Assembly (NCBI RefSeq): GCF_028389875.1
Contig: NW_026907676.1
Location: 444,001 to 508,000 of the forward strand
Source: Rhea pennata
Lineage: Eukaryota > Chordata > Aves > Rheiformes > Rheidae
Length of the DNA: 64,000 nucleotides
Direction: 5' to 3'
The notes under the pieces: generated by a model
The model's database searches: none
The model's input: only the letters and a program-made list of their open reading frames with translations
What the model was told of the DNA's origin: nothing
Part shown: positions 34,190-46,734 of the stretch, in pieces
Position numbering within the stretch: the first letter of the stretch is position 1
Layout of the letters: each line of letters opens with the position of its first letter
Program-made: the position numbers and the translations under genes

Positions 34190-35570
34190 CTGCAGAAAAC
34201 TCTGCCCCATCAAAACACCAGGGGGCTGCTGAGAATTTTCTCCAAGATCTGGATGATATGTCTGAGGGTTGATATGTCCTGAGGGTCCCCTAGCTGCAGC
34301 CATGGCTGGTCGTATGCCCTGTGTCCCTGATGTATAGCTGCATGTTATCTGTCAACCCTCTGTGAGGTGAAGAGCGGGCATGTGGTGTATCAGAGTGGTG
34401 GGGTACCTTGTGGTGGGGACAGATGATACCCAAGTGTCCTGGTGCTCACCACAGAAGGAGGTGCCTGGAAAGAGCAGTGCTGTGTGTGGGCAGTGCTGCC
34501 AAGCTGCGGAGAAAATGAATACTCTGAGATGAAGAGCTAACTTGGCTTGCAGGGCCCAGACTGCCCAGGTGGTGTGAGCCAGAGATGCTGGGAGCCTGCT
34601 GCCTTGTGTGTGATGAGGTTCAGGCCTTGTGTTTCCTCAGCTCTTGCCAGGATGTGCAGGCAGGATGCTGCCTAAAGGGCAGGGAGTGTTTCTGCTTACT
34701 CTGAGGTGTGAACCAAGGCTGCTTTTTCCCTTTCTGCTCGCTTGCTTTTCTTCACGAGAGCTTTCCCTTGCAGCAGTGTTTGCTGAGGGATAGGGGAGTG
34801 TGAGCATTTCTCATTGCTGGCTGGGCGTTAGTGTGCTGGAAGCTCCTTGGAGGAGTGAAAGCTCTGTGGAGAGAGGGTCTTTGTATACGGGTAAGTATGT
34901 TCCTAGGAGATGAATTGGAAGGTGCTGCTCCCTTGCTGTGCCAGATCTCCCTAGGCAAGGAGTCCCTTTGAGTAGGCGAGCCAAGCAAGAGTGCCCTGCG
35001 AGGGCTGCACCTCTCCTCCTCCCAGCTGCAGTCTCTGAATTCTCCCATCATCCTGCTGTCTGCACTGCAGCAGGGACACAAGAGAGCAGCCCACATGCAG
35101 GCAGGAGTGTGCTAGGTGTGGTGTTGTTAGGTGCTGCCACTGCTGACATGGGCAAGGTACTGTTTTCTCTCCGGAGCCTTGGATGGATGTGAGGAGCCCC
35201 ACTTAGCTCTAGATGCATTGCTGCAAGTAGCTGGAGCCAAGGGAGTGGTGGTGAGCACAGCCGTCGTCCAAGGAAGTTGCCATCTTTTGGGCAGGCATTG
35301 AGGACCTTGTGTGCTTGAAGCCCTTGACCCTTGGTGTTTTCTGCCTGAGCACTTTTAGAGTTGCCCCTCCTTTTTTGAGGGGAGAGTCCCAGAGCTCTTG
35401 CAGTGTAACCACTCTTGTTTTCGATCTCGTCCCTGCTGAGGCCTGAGGGGATAGTCTCCCTGCAGTGCTGAGAAGTCAGGGTGCCCATGAGGGGAGCCCT
35501 GAGGGTCAAATACTTTGTAAGAGAGGAAAGAGAAATGGTCCTTCCTCCAGTCTGCCCCCTCATGCCAGTT
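34190..35570. other. Unit C 3' part, no gene
   Basis: Same non-coding sequence as 8216-9440 (A) and 50160-51545 (D). No conserved frame or domain. Confidence 0.45.
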
Positions 35571-35574
35571 TAGA

Positions 35575-35720
35575 GCATACCCAGCTCTTCCAGCCTCTCC
35601 TTATCTGCCCCATGCTTAACCCCCTGACCGTTTTAGTGTCCTTGTGCTGGACTTCCTCCTGTGTGTCAGTGCCTTTCAGGAACTGGAAAGCTCAGACAAG
35701 ACCAAGCATCCAAAAAAAGA
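35575..35720 (-). mobile_element. Old CR1 fragment
   Basis: Short reverse-strand CR1 piece ('catacccagctcttccagcc', 'cttatctgccccatgc'). It is left after the 803-base deletion removed its start relative to D. Confidence 0.6.
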
Positions 35721-37520
35721 GTCTTAGTTTTGCCAAAACCAGGAGTCCAGTCTCTCCATGGCCTGGCTGTCTGTGCTCTGATGATTGTTCGGTTCAATAC
35801 AGAGGGGAGACATTTGCCCTGGGCTGCTGTGAGTATGTTAGGTCAGCAGAACTGATGATAACCCTCCAATTCTTTCTTTCTAGGTTCCTCCACTCATGTA
35901 GGCTCCCAGTGCAGTGCTAGTGCCCACATGGCTGGTGGGAGGATGCCAGGGTACATCGCTGTAGCTGTCAACATCTTTACCAAGATCATGACCCTCTGAA
36001 AGCAGCTGCAAGTGACTGAGGTGAGGCTACATATGGATGCGAAGGCTCCCCTCAATGCACCTGGCTTCCATGGGTGACAGGGTGTGAGTTCACCTCCTGG
36101 TACCTCTGCTCTCCTTCTGCTTCCTCATGTCACAAATGCTATTACTACTGGCCTGCTCAGCAAATGCTATTGTGCCCCTCCTTTCCTATGGGGCTATAAA
36201 ATGGCCAGTAAGATGAATTAAAGACTCTCTTCTTAAAGTGCAGCATGTCTTGAAGGCCTATGTCTAAGTGCCTGAAAGCCTCCTGTGTGTGAGCTGAGGA
36301 AGTCTCGCAGTGCTTGGGCTTCTCACCCTGCAAGGGATGAAGATGTGCCCAGTGCCAGGCAGCAGGTGGCACTAAGACATCAGCCAGTGCCCCACGAGTA
36401 CAGGTACAGAGCCAGGTCTCCTGCTCCAGAGCCTGTGCCCCCAGGGCAGCTGGCATTTCAGCAGACCTCCAGTCTGGGGTGGTCTCATTGCTTGGGTCTC
36501 AGTTCAAAGACTCTGCACCCTTTCTCCCTTCACAGAGCCTCCCTGCCCAACTGATGAAAGGAAAGGGACAGAGGTTGCTTTGGGCTCAGGAGACCTGCAG
36601 GACCTCCAAGCATTTCTGAATTGTGTCTGTAACTTCAGCATTAGAAAACAAATCCCCTAACCATTGTCCCCAGGTGGAGGTTCATGGCATGGTGGGGTCC
36701 AGGGACGAGGCAGCAGCCTGCTGTGCCCACAGGGAGCAGCATCCTTCCCTCTGAAAGCAGCAGCATTGCCCAAGGAGCCAGCTGTGGCCCTGGTCTTATG
36801 CTTAGGTTTTTCCACATGCCTTGTGAGCCCAGAGTGCCTTGGCCACCTTCTGGTGTCACCACAAGAACTTCTGTGTGTGTCTGGGCTGAGTAGCCAAGGG
36901 AAGGCAGTGAGCAGAGCAGTGCCTGGGGAGTGTGCAAGTGGTGAGTGTCCTGCATCCTGAAGGGAATGGCTCTGGGGATTTGTCCTGCCTGTGGCTTTGG
37001 TGTGGTGATCCAGAGAGCTGTGCAGACAGGCAGACTCATGGCTGTTTCTGACGGATGACCAGTTGTCTTTAAGTTCCTGTTGATTTTTCCTGCCTTGAGG
37101 ACACACCCTGGGAAACTGCTAGTCCCCTCCCGCTGCATAGACCTGTCCCAACGGCTCTTGTGTCTGGAGGGAGTTTGTTGCTAGCATTTTACGGAAGCTG
37201 CTCTGTTCCCCCTCTCCTGCTCTTTCTGAAGAGAGGGAGAGGAAGCAACAGCCGTATGGTTGCAGGTGGGAGAAAGCCTCACTTGTCTCCCATGGGAGCA
37301 ACCAGTGGGCTGCTCACCTTCCCCACTGGGGAGAAGTGGTGAGAGTCATGAAACCCAAGACACATGTTTGTAAGCAGTGGTTCCCAGGAGAGCTGGGAGC
37401 ACAGATGTCCCACTGTTATCTCTGAAGTACAAATAAAGAGTTTAAGACATGCAGTCACATCTGGCCATTCCAGCGTGTCTGACTTCCCTGAGTACTTCAT
37501 ACACTAGCAGGAGGTGGCTA

Positions 37521-38063
37521 TGCCCGGGAAAACCTGAACCAGCATTGCTCCCTGACATTAGTGGATAGAGCTGGGGCTCAGGGCAACCTCAGCCACAGGA
37601 CCCAGGAGTTCTGCCTGCCACATTGTCCCTGGAGCCAGATAGGACCCTCAGGTAGGGCTCTTGTGTCTTTGTGTGACACCTTGGGAAGGAGCTCTCAAAG
37701 CTCTTATGCTTGGTGAATAGCCTCAGGACCATTGGGAACAAGGAACAGCAGTCCAGGCTAATGGTCTTGGTCCAGCAGCCTTCTATCTTGCTTACTCCCT
37801 TGCTCTCAGCTCACCTTTTCATCCAGGGAAATAGTACGCTCTTCCCGCCTCATCACCCAAAACTTGTCTTCAAGAGGTCCCTGTGCCTCTGTCTGTGAGG
37901 GAACAGCCCCAGCGTGGCCCCAGTATCTCCCATCCCCACTCCTCACTGTGGAGCAGCTCCTAAGGGCAATGGTGGGAAGCGCATGAGAAGTGCCCAGCAG
38001 TGCCCAGGTCTTTTAGGGAAATGAGAGTTCTGCTTTGGCACCAGGAAGAGCTCCCTGTGATGC
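37521..38063 (-). repeat. 543-bp inverted repeat, right copy
   Basis: Reverse complement of 32648-33190. It interrupts the C/D homology exactly at 37521 and ends at 38063, where unrelated sequence starts. It corresponds in orientation to the left arm of the large inverted repeat, but is derived from unit C's own right arm. Confidence 0.92.
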
Positions 38064-39876
38064 TCCCTTGCCCATCCGGGCTATGCCCCACTTCTACTCC
38101 AGCCCAGGGCCTTCTAAACGGGCATGCAATGCCCAGATTGTGTCATCTGAATGAAAACCTGAACCAAGGGTAATGAGCTCCCTTCTTGTCCCCATCTAGG
38201 TGTCCTACCTATTTAAGACATGGGAATATAGATATCCGGGGGTGGGATTTTTCCACCTCTTGTAGATAACCATCCTCTGATGAAACAACTGACAAAGCTG
38301 TAACTGGTCTCTCTGTGTTGTTTAGAGAGGGACAAAAGGTGATTAGTTTGCTTTATCTCCGTGAACATTTCCCAGGGGGGAGGGAGCCCAAAGGATAGAA
38401 GAAGTCATACCTTCAGCTGGGCCCCTGCCCTTGAGCAGAGCCAGGCTTCAGGGACAGAGGGGGCTGATGGCAAACTGGCAGCACAGCTCTGTGCAGCATT
38501 AGATCCTCTGCAAAGAGCAGCAGGGCTGTGGGCACTGCCTCCTGCTGCTGATGTGAGATGAGACATGACAGAGAGAAGTGAACGGTTGTGTTGAGTGTGA
38601 GGACAGAGGAGAGCTCCTTGTAGGAGAAATCTTCACAGCCCTTGACACAGTAAGTCTCTGGCTGCAGGGCAATGCTGTGGAGGCTCCTGGAAGGGTCTCC
38701 TAAACCTTTCACATCCCTCAAGTATCACTCTCCTTTGTAGAGGAGGGCAAGATTCTTCAGAGTAGCGATCCCCTGCCACACTGCCAGAGCGTAGGGCATG
38801 CTGCTACTTTCTCCCAAGGACGGCTGCAGGGCTGTGAAGCTGGAATATGCACCCAGGTGTGTCCAGAGCTGTGATTCAGAGCAGTGTCCTTGCACTGCAG
38901 AGGAAGGTGAAGAAAAGGCTACAGAAAAGGGAAGGAGCTTTCCTTCCAGGTCTTTCAGTTTCCTAATACTGAGAGGAAGAAAAAGGGAAAGTGTTTCCTC
39001 TTTTGTCAAGAAACTAGGATTCACAAATCTTCACTCTCAGAGATCAACAGCTCTGAAAGATCATCAAAGCCCTTCAACTCCCCTTCCCCCTACAGCAGCA
39101 CCAGCAGCATCTTTATGGACTTCTCAGGGCTTTTGTGACCTACTCCTTAGGACCTGCATGCACAGAGATGCCCTTGGACAGTGCCCAGTCCTGAGAGGTT
39201 TATGTAGGGCAGAACTGAGCATACACAGGGTGTGACAGGGTCTGTGAGCACTGACAGGGAAAAAATGTTGGGACAGAGGGAGCTCCAGGCAGCAGGAACA
39301 GCTGCAGAATGAAAGGGAACTGCGAACAGAATCATCATGGGAGGATGGATTTGGCCAAGTGAAGGTCAGTCCCTCTGATGCAGACACCTTCCTCTGAGCA
39401 AGCCTCCAGTTTCTCCCCTCCCACTCGGAAGAGTCCCTGCCCTGACAGCCACAGGGTCCAGGGTATAAGCCCCCTCCTCTGCAGCCAGACCTCTGGCAGA
39501 GGAGAGGGGATCTCTCTTGCCACGAGCCCATCTCACGCTGCCCCACAAAGGGGCGGAGATCTGCCCTGAAATGTCATCATCAGTGAGGTGGCATACCCAG
39601 CTGGGCAAATCCCTGAAACTCATTTCTGTAACCATCATTCTTGAGAAGTGATGTGAAGATGCTGAAAAGCCCTGCCACAAGACGAGTGGATTTCATTTGA
39701 CAGAAACTGTGAGTGTCAGAGCTACTCACAAATAAAGAGATGCAATGTCAGATTTTTAATAAGAAATGTAAAATTTTATTAATTTCTTTTTATTTGTTTT
39801 GTTTTTTTTTTAAGTCTCTCCTAAATTGTCCCTATCTTTTTCTCCTTGAATTGTTCCCCATGGCCAGTGGGAAATA
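38064..39876. other. Upstream flank of OR14-like locus, nothing recognised
   Basis: Frames of 100-145 codons occur on both strands without known motifs. A T-rich tract (about 39785-39815) ends shortly before the receptor. No match to the upstream side of the OR14-like locus at 59780 was found. Confidence 0.4.
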
Positions 39877-40825
39877 ATGTCCAACGGCAGCTCCTTCAAT
39901 GAGTTCCTTCTCCTGGCATTCGCAGACACATGGGACCTGCAGCTCTTGCACTTCTCGTTCTTCCTGAGCACCTACCTGGCTGCCCTCCTGGGCAACGGCC
40001 TCATCATCACAGCAGTAACCTGCAGCCACCACCTGCACACCCCCATGTACTTCTTCCTCCTCAGTCTCTCTGTTCTGGACATTGGTGCCATCTCTGTAAC
40101 TGTCCCCAAATCAATGGTCAATTCCCTGTGGGACACCAGAGGCATTTCCTACTTGGGATGTGCTGCTCAAGTCTTTTTCTTTATTTTCTTATGTTCAACA
40201 GAGTATTCTCACAGTCATGGCCTATGACTGCTACATCGGCATCTGCAGACCCTTGCACTACAACATAATCATGGGCAGCAGAGCTTGTGTCAAAATGGCA
40301 GCAGCTGCCTGGGCCAGTGGTTTTCTCAATGCAGCCCTGCACACTGCCAACACATTTTCCATACCTCTCTGCCAAGGAAACACAGGGGACCAGTTCTTCT
40401 GTGAGATCGCTCAGATCCTCAGGCTCTCCTGCTCAGACTCCTGCCTTACAGAAGTTGGGCTTATTGTGATTACTGCCTGTTTAGGCTGAGGGTGTTTCAT
40501 TTTCATCATGGTGTCCTACGTGCAGGTCTTCACTGCTGTGCTGAGGATGCCCTCTGAGCAGGGCCGGCACAAAGCCTTTTCCATGTGCCTCCTGCACCTG
40601 TCTGCGGTCTCCCTGTTTGTCAGCACAATATTTTTTGCTTACCTGAAGCCGCCTTCCCTCTCCTCCCCAGCTCTGGATCTGGTAGTGGCTGTTCTGTACA
40701 TGGTGGTGCCTCCAACAGTGAACCCCCTCATCTACAGCATGAGGAACAAGGAGCTCATTGAGGAAACTCATCCAATGGGTACAAGGTCAGCACCAATAAC
40801 TGGCCCACGTGCATTCACTCACTAG
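39877..40825 (+). pseudogene. OR14-like olfactory receptor pseudogene
   Basis: Odorant receptor of the avian gamma-c (OR14-like) type. It opens with MSNGSSFNEFLLLAFADT, followed by TM1 LLGNGLIITA, LHTPMYFFLL in TM2, SYLGCAAQVF in TM3 (cysteine present), an EC2 with FFCEI, KAFSMCLLHL in TM6 and NPLIYSMRNKEL in TM7. Lesions: a 5-base deletion near 40207, before the DRY region (the other plus-strand copy has gtcttcttacag where this has tctcacag); DRY changed to DCY (Arg to Cys, 40229-40231); an in-frame TGA at 40487-40489 at the end of TM5; and about 8 bases lost in the C-terminal tail near 40757. Not translatable as a receptor. It is followed by the 3' flank that leads into unit D. Confidence 0.92.
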
Positions 40826-41242
40826 GATGTCTAGAGTCAAGGCTATGTGTTGTGCATTTCCTTCTTGTCTCTTTTGCATCCATACTAAAAACAAACAAAA
40901 AGTTCAGTTCATACTCCATCTCCCCAGAAATCTCTCATTTGAATTGGACCCAGAGACTATGTTGAAGTAGGAAGCCCGGCTTCTCTCTGCATCAGCACTG
41001 ATGGAGGTGTTGTCCCAAAACTGGGTGCTGTTACCCGGTGTGCAAGCAACACTGGGTCGAGATACTTGTTTATTTCATTTCTGCACAGAGATGGGTGCTA
41101 GGTGGTAGATCCTCAAAGCTAGCACACCTTCTCCCTTTCTCTTTCTTTAGTTACACACACTTTTCAGGGAGTGCTTTATATATAATTTTTCTATTGGTTA
41201 CAGTTTTATTACATCACATATTCACTCTGCATTTGTGCTTTG
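40826..41242. other. 3' flank of OR14-like locus
   Basis: Partly matches the region after the other OR14-like locus ('cagactatgttgaag' blocks at about 40951 and 60731). No gene. It leads directly into the start of unit D. Confidence 0.5.
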
Positions 41243-44200
41243 ACATTCCTGTTCATTAGCTTAAGAAGCAGAGAAGAAGGTGGTAACATCATTATCATGT
41301 CATTTCCGTCTCATTATTCATTTAAGGGTGTGTAGTTTAGTATGTTAATAAGCCTTAATGAACTTCTAGGTTACTCTGGGTTGTTCTGCTGTTTTTGTCT
41401 TGTCGACTCCTCACATTCTTCAAAATCTTGTGGTTTTCTCAAGGTTATTCGGCTGGAGTTCGTTGCACTTTGCAAGACTGTTTTACGAGAGCCTCTCTCC
41501 CTTGTCCTTGAGTCTTGTTAAGTATTTGAGGGTTTCATCAGTATAACTCTAACAGAGGAGCCTCACAGCTTGCAAGGCTGAGCTCGCTTGGATGCCCCCA
41601 GTGCAATGAGAGGAGTTTCCCTTTGCAGTGTCTCTTGGTAGTGACACCAAGGGAGCTCAGGGGCCCAGAGTCAGGCTCAGATAAATACCAATGAGGTGAG
41701 ACCATGGGTCCTGTGTCCATTAGGAGAGCTCAGCTCCCCTGGCCACAGTCAGGGTGTGATCTCACATCCCTCTCCTGTGAGGCTGGCAGCCAGCTGTCAC
41801 CGTGGGCTGCTCCCTTCCCTCTACAGAGCTCCAACACTCAAAGCAGAGCAGGAATGAAGGGGAGGAGAATCTGCTCGAAGTCTCTGCGAACAGACCTTCT
41901 GCTGCACAGCACCATTCCCAAACTGTCACAGCAGGCCTTTCCTCACAGCAATCTTTGCAGGGGGGCTGCAACTTTCTTGGAGAAACATCCACCAAAAGAA
42001 GCAGGAGTTTTTCTTTTTAGGCCTTTTCTCCTCTTTTCCACACTGTTCTGCTCCGTTCTCATATGTGTATATGGCCTAAGTCCTCTTGTAACATGGTGCT
42101 TCTGTGTGCATTTCTGTGAGCTCAGACAGGAGCAGGCCCTGAGGACCCTCACAGCATACCTGGCTTCCACAATATAATTTCCATAATAAAAGGGGATCTC
42201 CTCTGTGATGTACCTGTAGTCTGGTCTTTCTTCAGAAGACAGAGTCAAAAATATTCTCATGGGAATGCACCATTAAGGAATCTGGCATTCTCCTTGTGAA
42301 CATAGCATATGGGGGGTGAGCTCAGAGTCCCAATGTGATCTGTTAGGGACTGAGGGTTGGATTCAGGGCTCATCTCTGAGTGACCAGTGCTGGTGGACTG
42401 ATCCACCAGCCTCCGCCACCCTGGGGCACTGCGGGGAGCACAGGGCAGGGGTGCAGGAATGGCCAGGCCAGCATGGATACTCTGACCAGGAGAAAGCTTC
42501 TCTGGGGAGCAGAGACGTCACAGCAAAATAGCAGGGCAGTATTCAGAGACAGGAAAAAAGAGGGAGAGCTTGATTCCTCTGTGTATCACCTCAGGGCAGG
42601 CAGCGCTGTTTCCGGGGCAGCAGGAACTGCCGGAGGTGCCGCAAGGCCAGGGCTTTCATGCTGTTCACAGCAGCAAGGTGGGCATGGAGGGGCTTCAGGC
42701 AGACAGGGAGGAGGATCTGCCGGGCACAAGAACAAGGGAGACAGTGACAGGCCTCACTGCAGGACCTCATCCCCCTTGATGTGGAGCTGCTGCCCTTTTC
42801 CATGGGCCTGGCCTGAGTAACGCTGTGGGGCTTAGCTGTGCCTGGCCCTGCACCTCGCAAGTCCTGACCTGACCCTGTCCTTGTCCTGCTGACCTAATTC
42901 CTCATCTCTACCTCGGCCCTGTCACCTCACTACAGTCTAGAAAGCCTTGGCCAGGAAAACTGCAACCCAAGCATGACACAGAGAACGTTGTGGGTATAAA
43001 AGTGACTGTATCCATGCAGTAACTCTTGCCTGACAGCCAATGTAAAGATGTGAGGAGAATTTCAGATTTGGCCCCCTACTCAGGTAACATTGAACAGAGA
43101 CTCTTCAGTGGATGGAAAAGCAAGGGCAACTGCCTGGGCCTGATTATACGATGAAAAGTCAGGAGAGAAGGTCCTTCTCTGATACCACTCACCTACTTAT
43201 GAACCATTTGGGACAGGGTTCCTCCAACAGAGAAGGTGCTGTTGGGAGCAGCAGGAGTGAGGCTGCTCCATGCGGGAAGGGGAGCCAGGAGTCAAGGGTG
43301 CTGGCAAGGCAGTCAGGGAAGTGACCCACTGTCCCACACTGCCTGGACAAGAGGAGCAGAGCAGGTTTGGGGCTAATAATTGGCATCAGGTACAGTCCAG
43401 CGATGGCCAGATAGGACTGGAGGGCTCCACTCAGCCCTGCTTTGTGTGGGAGGTCAGACTGGAGACCTCCAGAGGTCTCTTCCCATCAAAACTCTTCTGC
43501 AATTCCATGAATTCTTGCTCCTCTGTCTCTGCATCAGCATGGGTGGCAGGGGGAGGAAAGCACCTAGGGCAGAGCAGACCGAGTCTGCTGGGAGAGTGTT
43601 GAGGGAAGATCCAAAGGTCCCGGGCTCAGACCTGGGCTTTGGAAAACTCCCTTACACTCCTGCTCCCAGAGGCTCTGTCTGCCTCTTCCACACTCCATGT
43701 GTTCTCCTCCTGTAGGCTAAGGTGGAGTCCAGGATTGCCTGGGGACTCTCTTCCCCATGGAGAGAAGAGAGAGGGCCTTCACCAGCCCCACACTGCCTTT
43801 TCCACCGCCAGCCTTTGCACTTGCATGTGCCTAGGTCTGCTCTGTCCCCACAGTCACAGCTACACTGGAGCCCATGAAAATTCTGATGCTGCTGTCCTCA
43901 AGCAGGGATCTACCCCGCAGCTGGGGCCTGGCCAGCTACAAAGACATCAGCTGTTGAGTGTCCCAGCCATGCAGCTGAGGGCAGGGGTCTTCACCCCAAT
44001 TTCCCTGCTCCTGCCTCTCCTCTCACCACCACCGCTGCTGTGCCCAAGTCAAGCCCTCCTGCCTGCAGACTACCTTGGGGCCTGAGGCAACTCCAGCTCC
44101 CTCCAGGGATGTGCTGGAGACTTTCAGGAGCAGCCTGAGGTGGAACTGGCACCATCAGGGTGGACTGGGACAGGGCAGCTCCCCTCTGTCATGCTGCAGC

Positions 44201-44999
44201 TGGGGCTGAGGTGGGGCTGGGAACAGCATTTCCCTGGGGAGCTCCTGCAGGAACTGCTGTCGGGGATCCTCCACATCTGTCCTGCCACCAGCACCAGCAC
44301 TCAGGGTGTGAGGGTGGAAGCGCACAGAGGATGGAAGGTAGCCAGGCTGCCTAGGGGGAGCATCAAGATTCTGTCTGTGCATGCAAGGATGGAGTGAGGA
44401 AAGCCAGAGCTCAGCTGGAGCTGCCACCAGAGACCTCATACACGGAAAGGGCTGGAGTATTATCAAATGACTCTTAAATGACCCTCCAGAGTCTGGAGGG
44501 GGACGGGGGTCTGAGCATCCAGCCCTTGCCCATCCTGGGCTATGCCCCACACGGGGGTCAGCAGAGAGCTGTACTCCAGGATTTTCTGGGAATAGAGGGG
44601 CCTTGCAAGGCTGGTATTTTCCCCTCTGTCAGGATACAGAGACCCTTTGTGGGGCTGGTCTAGGACGATGGCCCTGTGGCAGCTCCCCCAGTGTGTCCAT
44701 ACAACACAGGGAACACCCTGGGCTCTTCTCTCTTGCACCTTCCATGTCCTGGTGCCTTTCCCAGGACACCTACATTTGCCCCACAAGCACACAGCTCTGT
44801 GCTCCCACACTGCCCATTCACACACAGTAGCTGAATGGCAGCATTTTTCCTCTCCCATGACCGTGTGTGCTTGTGCCAGGCTCAGCTATTTGGTGTGCAT
44901 CTCTTGGGGAAGGTAGCAGGCCGGGGAGGTTGCTAGAGATGGTGGACCTGTGGAGGACCTATGACATGGGGATGGCACTTCCATCTGTTTCCAAGCTGC

Positions 45000-46580
45000 C
45001 CTTGCAAACAGACTTTTTGGTGCAGAGGTTTGACCCCCTTTTGCAGGAGGACAGGGGCTGTGGCCATCTGGGGACAACATCTCTGAGACCAAAACATGCT
45101 CTGACAAGTTGGAAGCATAAAAGGATCCAAGGGGAAGGAGTACTGGTTCTCCTAAAGAAGTAGACACATATAGCCCCACAGGATCTGCAGGACACCCCAG
45201 CTTCCAGGACACAGGACACATTTCCTGTCAGAGCCAATTCCCAAATGGGGACTCACACCCAGGGAACACTGGCCTTGGATAGCCTCCTACCATGAGAGGA
45301 TGGAGCTGGCCCCACAGGAGCCTTGGGGCTCAGGGCAGCCCCACCCCTGGGACTCAGGAGGCTGGGCTGCCCCAGGGTTGTCCCCTGAGCCAGATGGGAC
45401 CCTCAGGCAGGGCTCTTGTGGCAGCCCCCACACTGTCCAGCCACCCTCACAGCCCAGGATCCACAGCCGTTGTTGTAGTTCACAGTCTTTATACAACACC
45501 TCAGGAAGGAGCTCCCAAAGCCTTTATCCTTGCTGGAGAGGTGCAGGAGCCTTGGGAAAAAGGAAATGGAATGCAAGTAGATGGTATCAGTCCAGGAGGC
45601 CTCCATCTGCCTTGCTTCCTTGCTCTCATCTTTCTCTCCATCCAGGGAGCAAGGATGGTCTTCCTGTCTTTTCAGCCCAAAATTCTCTCCAACATGTCCC
45701 TTGTTCATCTGCCTGTTGATGAGCAATATCAACGTGACCTTGTTTCCTTCTGTACCTGCTCCTTCCCATGGACCAGCTCTGAAGGGCAGTGGTGGAGTGT
45801 GACAGCAATGCCCAGCAGCACCCAGGGCTCACAGGGAAGTGAGGACACTGCTGTGGCATGGGAGAGACCACTCTGTGATATGTCATGTCCCACTGTGACC
45901 TCAGTTCATGTCACGTGGGGCCTCAGTAGGTCATCGCCATGGAGATGGCACAGCCAGGGAGAGAGCAGAGAGATTTCCCATCATGTTCTGGAAAGGAATC
46001 ACGTCCCCTCATCTAAGTTATTTTCCCAAAAAATCTGATAAATCCTTCAGGAACATCACCAGATGATGCCAAAAGCTGTGAAATATTTAAAATGAGGCAC
46101 TGGAGAGGTCACTTTTGTGCTCCTGACCTGACTGGTCTGCACTGGGTAGACCTGTGCAGGAATCTGGGCTTTGGGGGCTGGATTGAGGCTTGGCATTTTT
46201 CAAAGACCAGGATCAAAGTCATGTGGCATGCCGCATGACAGCATAAAGTGTGACCAGGTGCTGAGATGCCTTGGTGAACCTCAACACTGGTTTCTCCTGT
46301 GGGTGGCTGTTCTGTGTAGAATAAAAGGATGCAGGTCAATATGGGACAGGGTGCAAGCTTTGTCCTTGTTTTTAAAAGTGCTCAGCAAAGTTTCTTCATC
46401 CGCGGTGCTTGAGAGGGAGAGGAGATGCCAGAAAAGAGCAAACGTGCCCTTAATACACATCATTCACAGGGCTTTATCTGGGTCCCTGGTCCATGCCAGT
46501 CTCCAAAGCCATGGGGGAGACTAGGAAGCAAATCCGAGGAAATTTTCCCCTTTCCTGCCCAGCTTTCCTTCTGCTTGCGT
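45000..46580. repeat. Left arm of large inverted repeat, unit D
   Basis: Near-identical to A's 3272-4530 and extended outward by the 135-base block (45018-45165) that A lacks. It pairs with 47835-49170, and its outer block pairs with C's 33345-33495. A 248-codon frame (45292-46038) is open here, with 7 codons more than in A and no recognised domain. Confidence 0.8.
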
Positions 46581-46734
46581 AGACACAAAGTAGACAGGGC
46601 AGAAAGCTAAAGGTGCAGATCTGAGGATCACAGCATCATCTAGGCGGTGCCAAGGGCTGAATAAGGCACCCAAAGAAGTAAAGGAGTCCTTCCTTTTGTG
46701 GTGACCCGGAAAGGCCCACCTCTCTGAGCCAGGA

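Larger units (their letters stand above)
31575..37520 (+). repeat. Segmental duplication unit C (5'-truncated mosaic)
   Basis: Starts inside the spacer of the inverted repeat and so lacks the 5' part and left arm of the unit. From 31575 to about 34610 it is clearly diverged from A and D. From about 34617 ('gatgaggttcaggcc') to 37517 it is near-identical to 50590-54290 of D, apart from a clean 803-base deletion at 35575/35576. This sharp change in similarity suggests gene conversion or a second, later copying event. It lacks the CCAAT/GC-box half of the CpG block (joined near 34166). A polyadenylation hexamer (37432-37437) is shared with D (54211-54216). Confidence 0.88.

Noticed and set aside
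37380-37520. 3' LTR or gene end signalled by AATAAA
   Set aside because: No TG...CA ends, target-site duplication or partner LTR was found. The hexamer alone is weak evidence.
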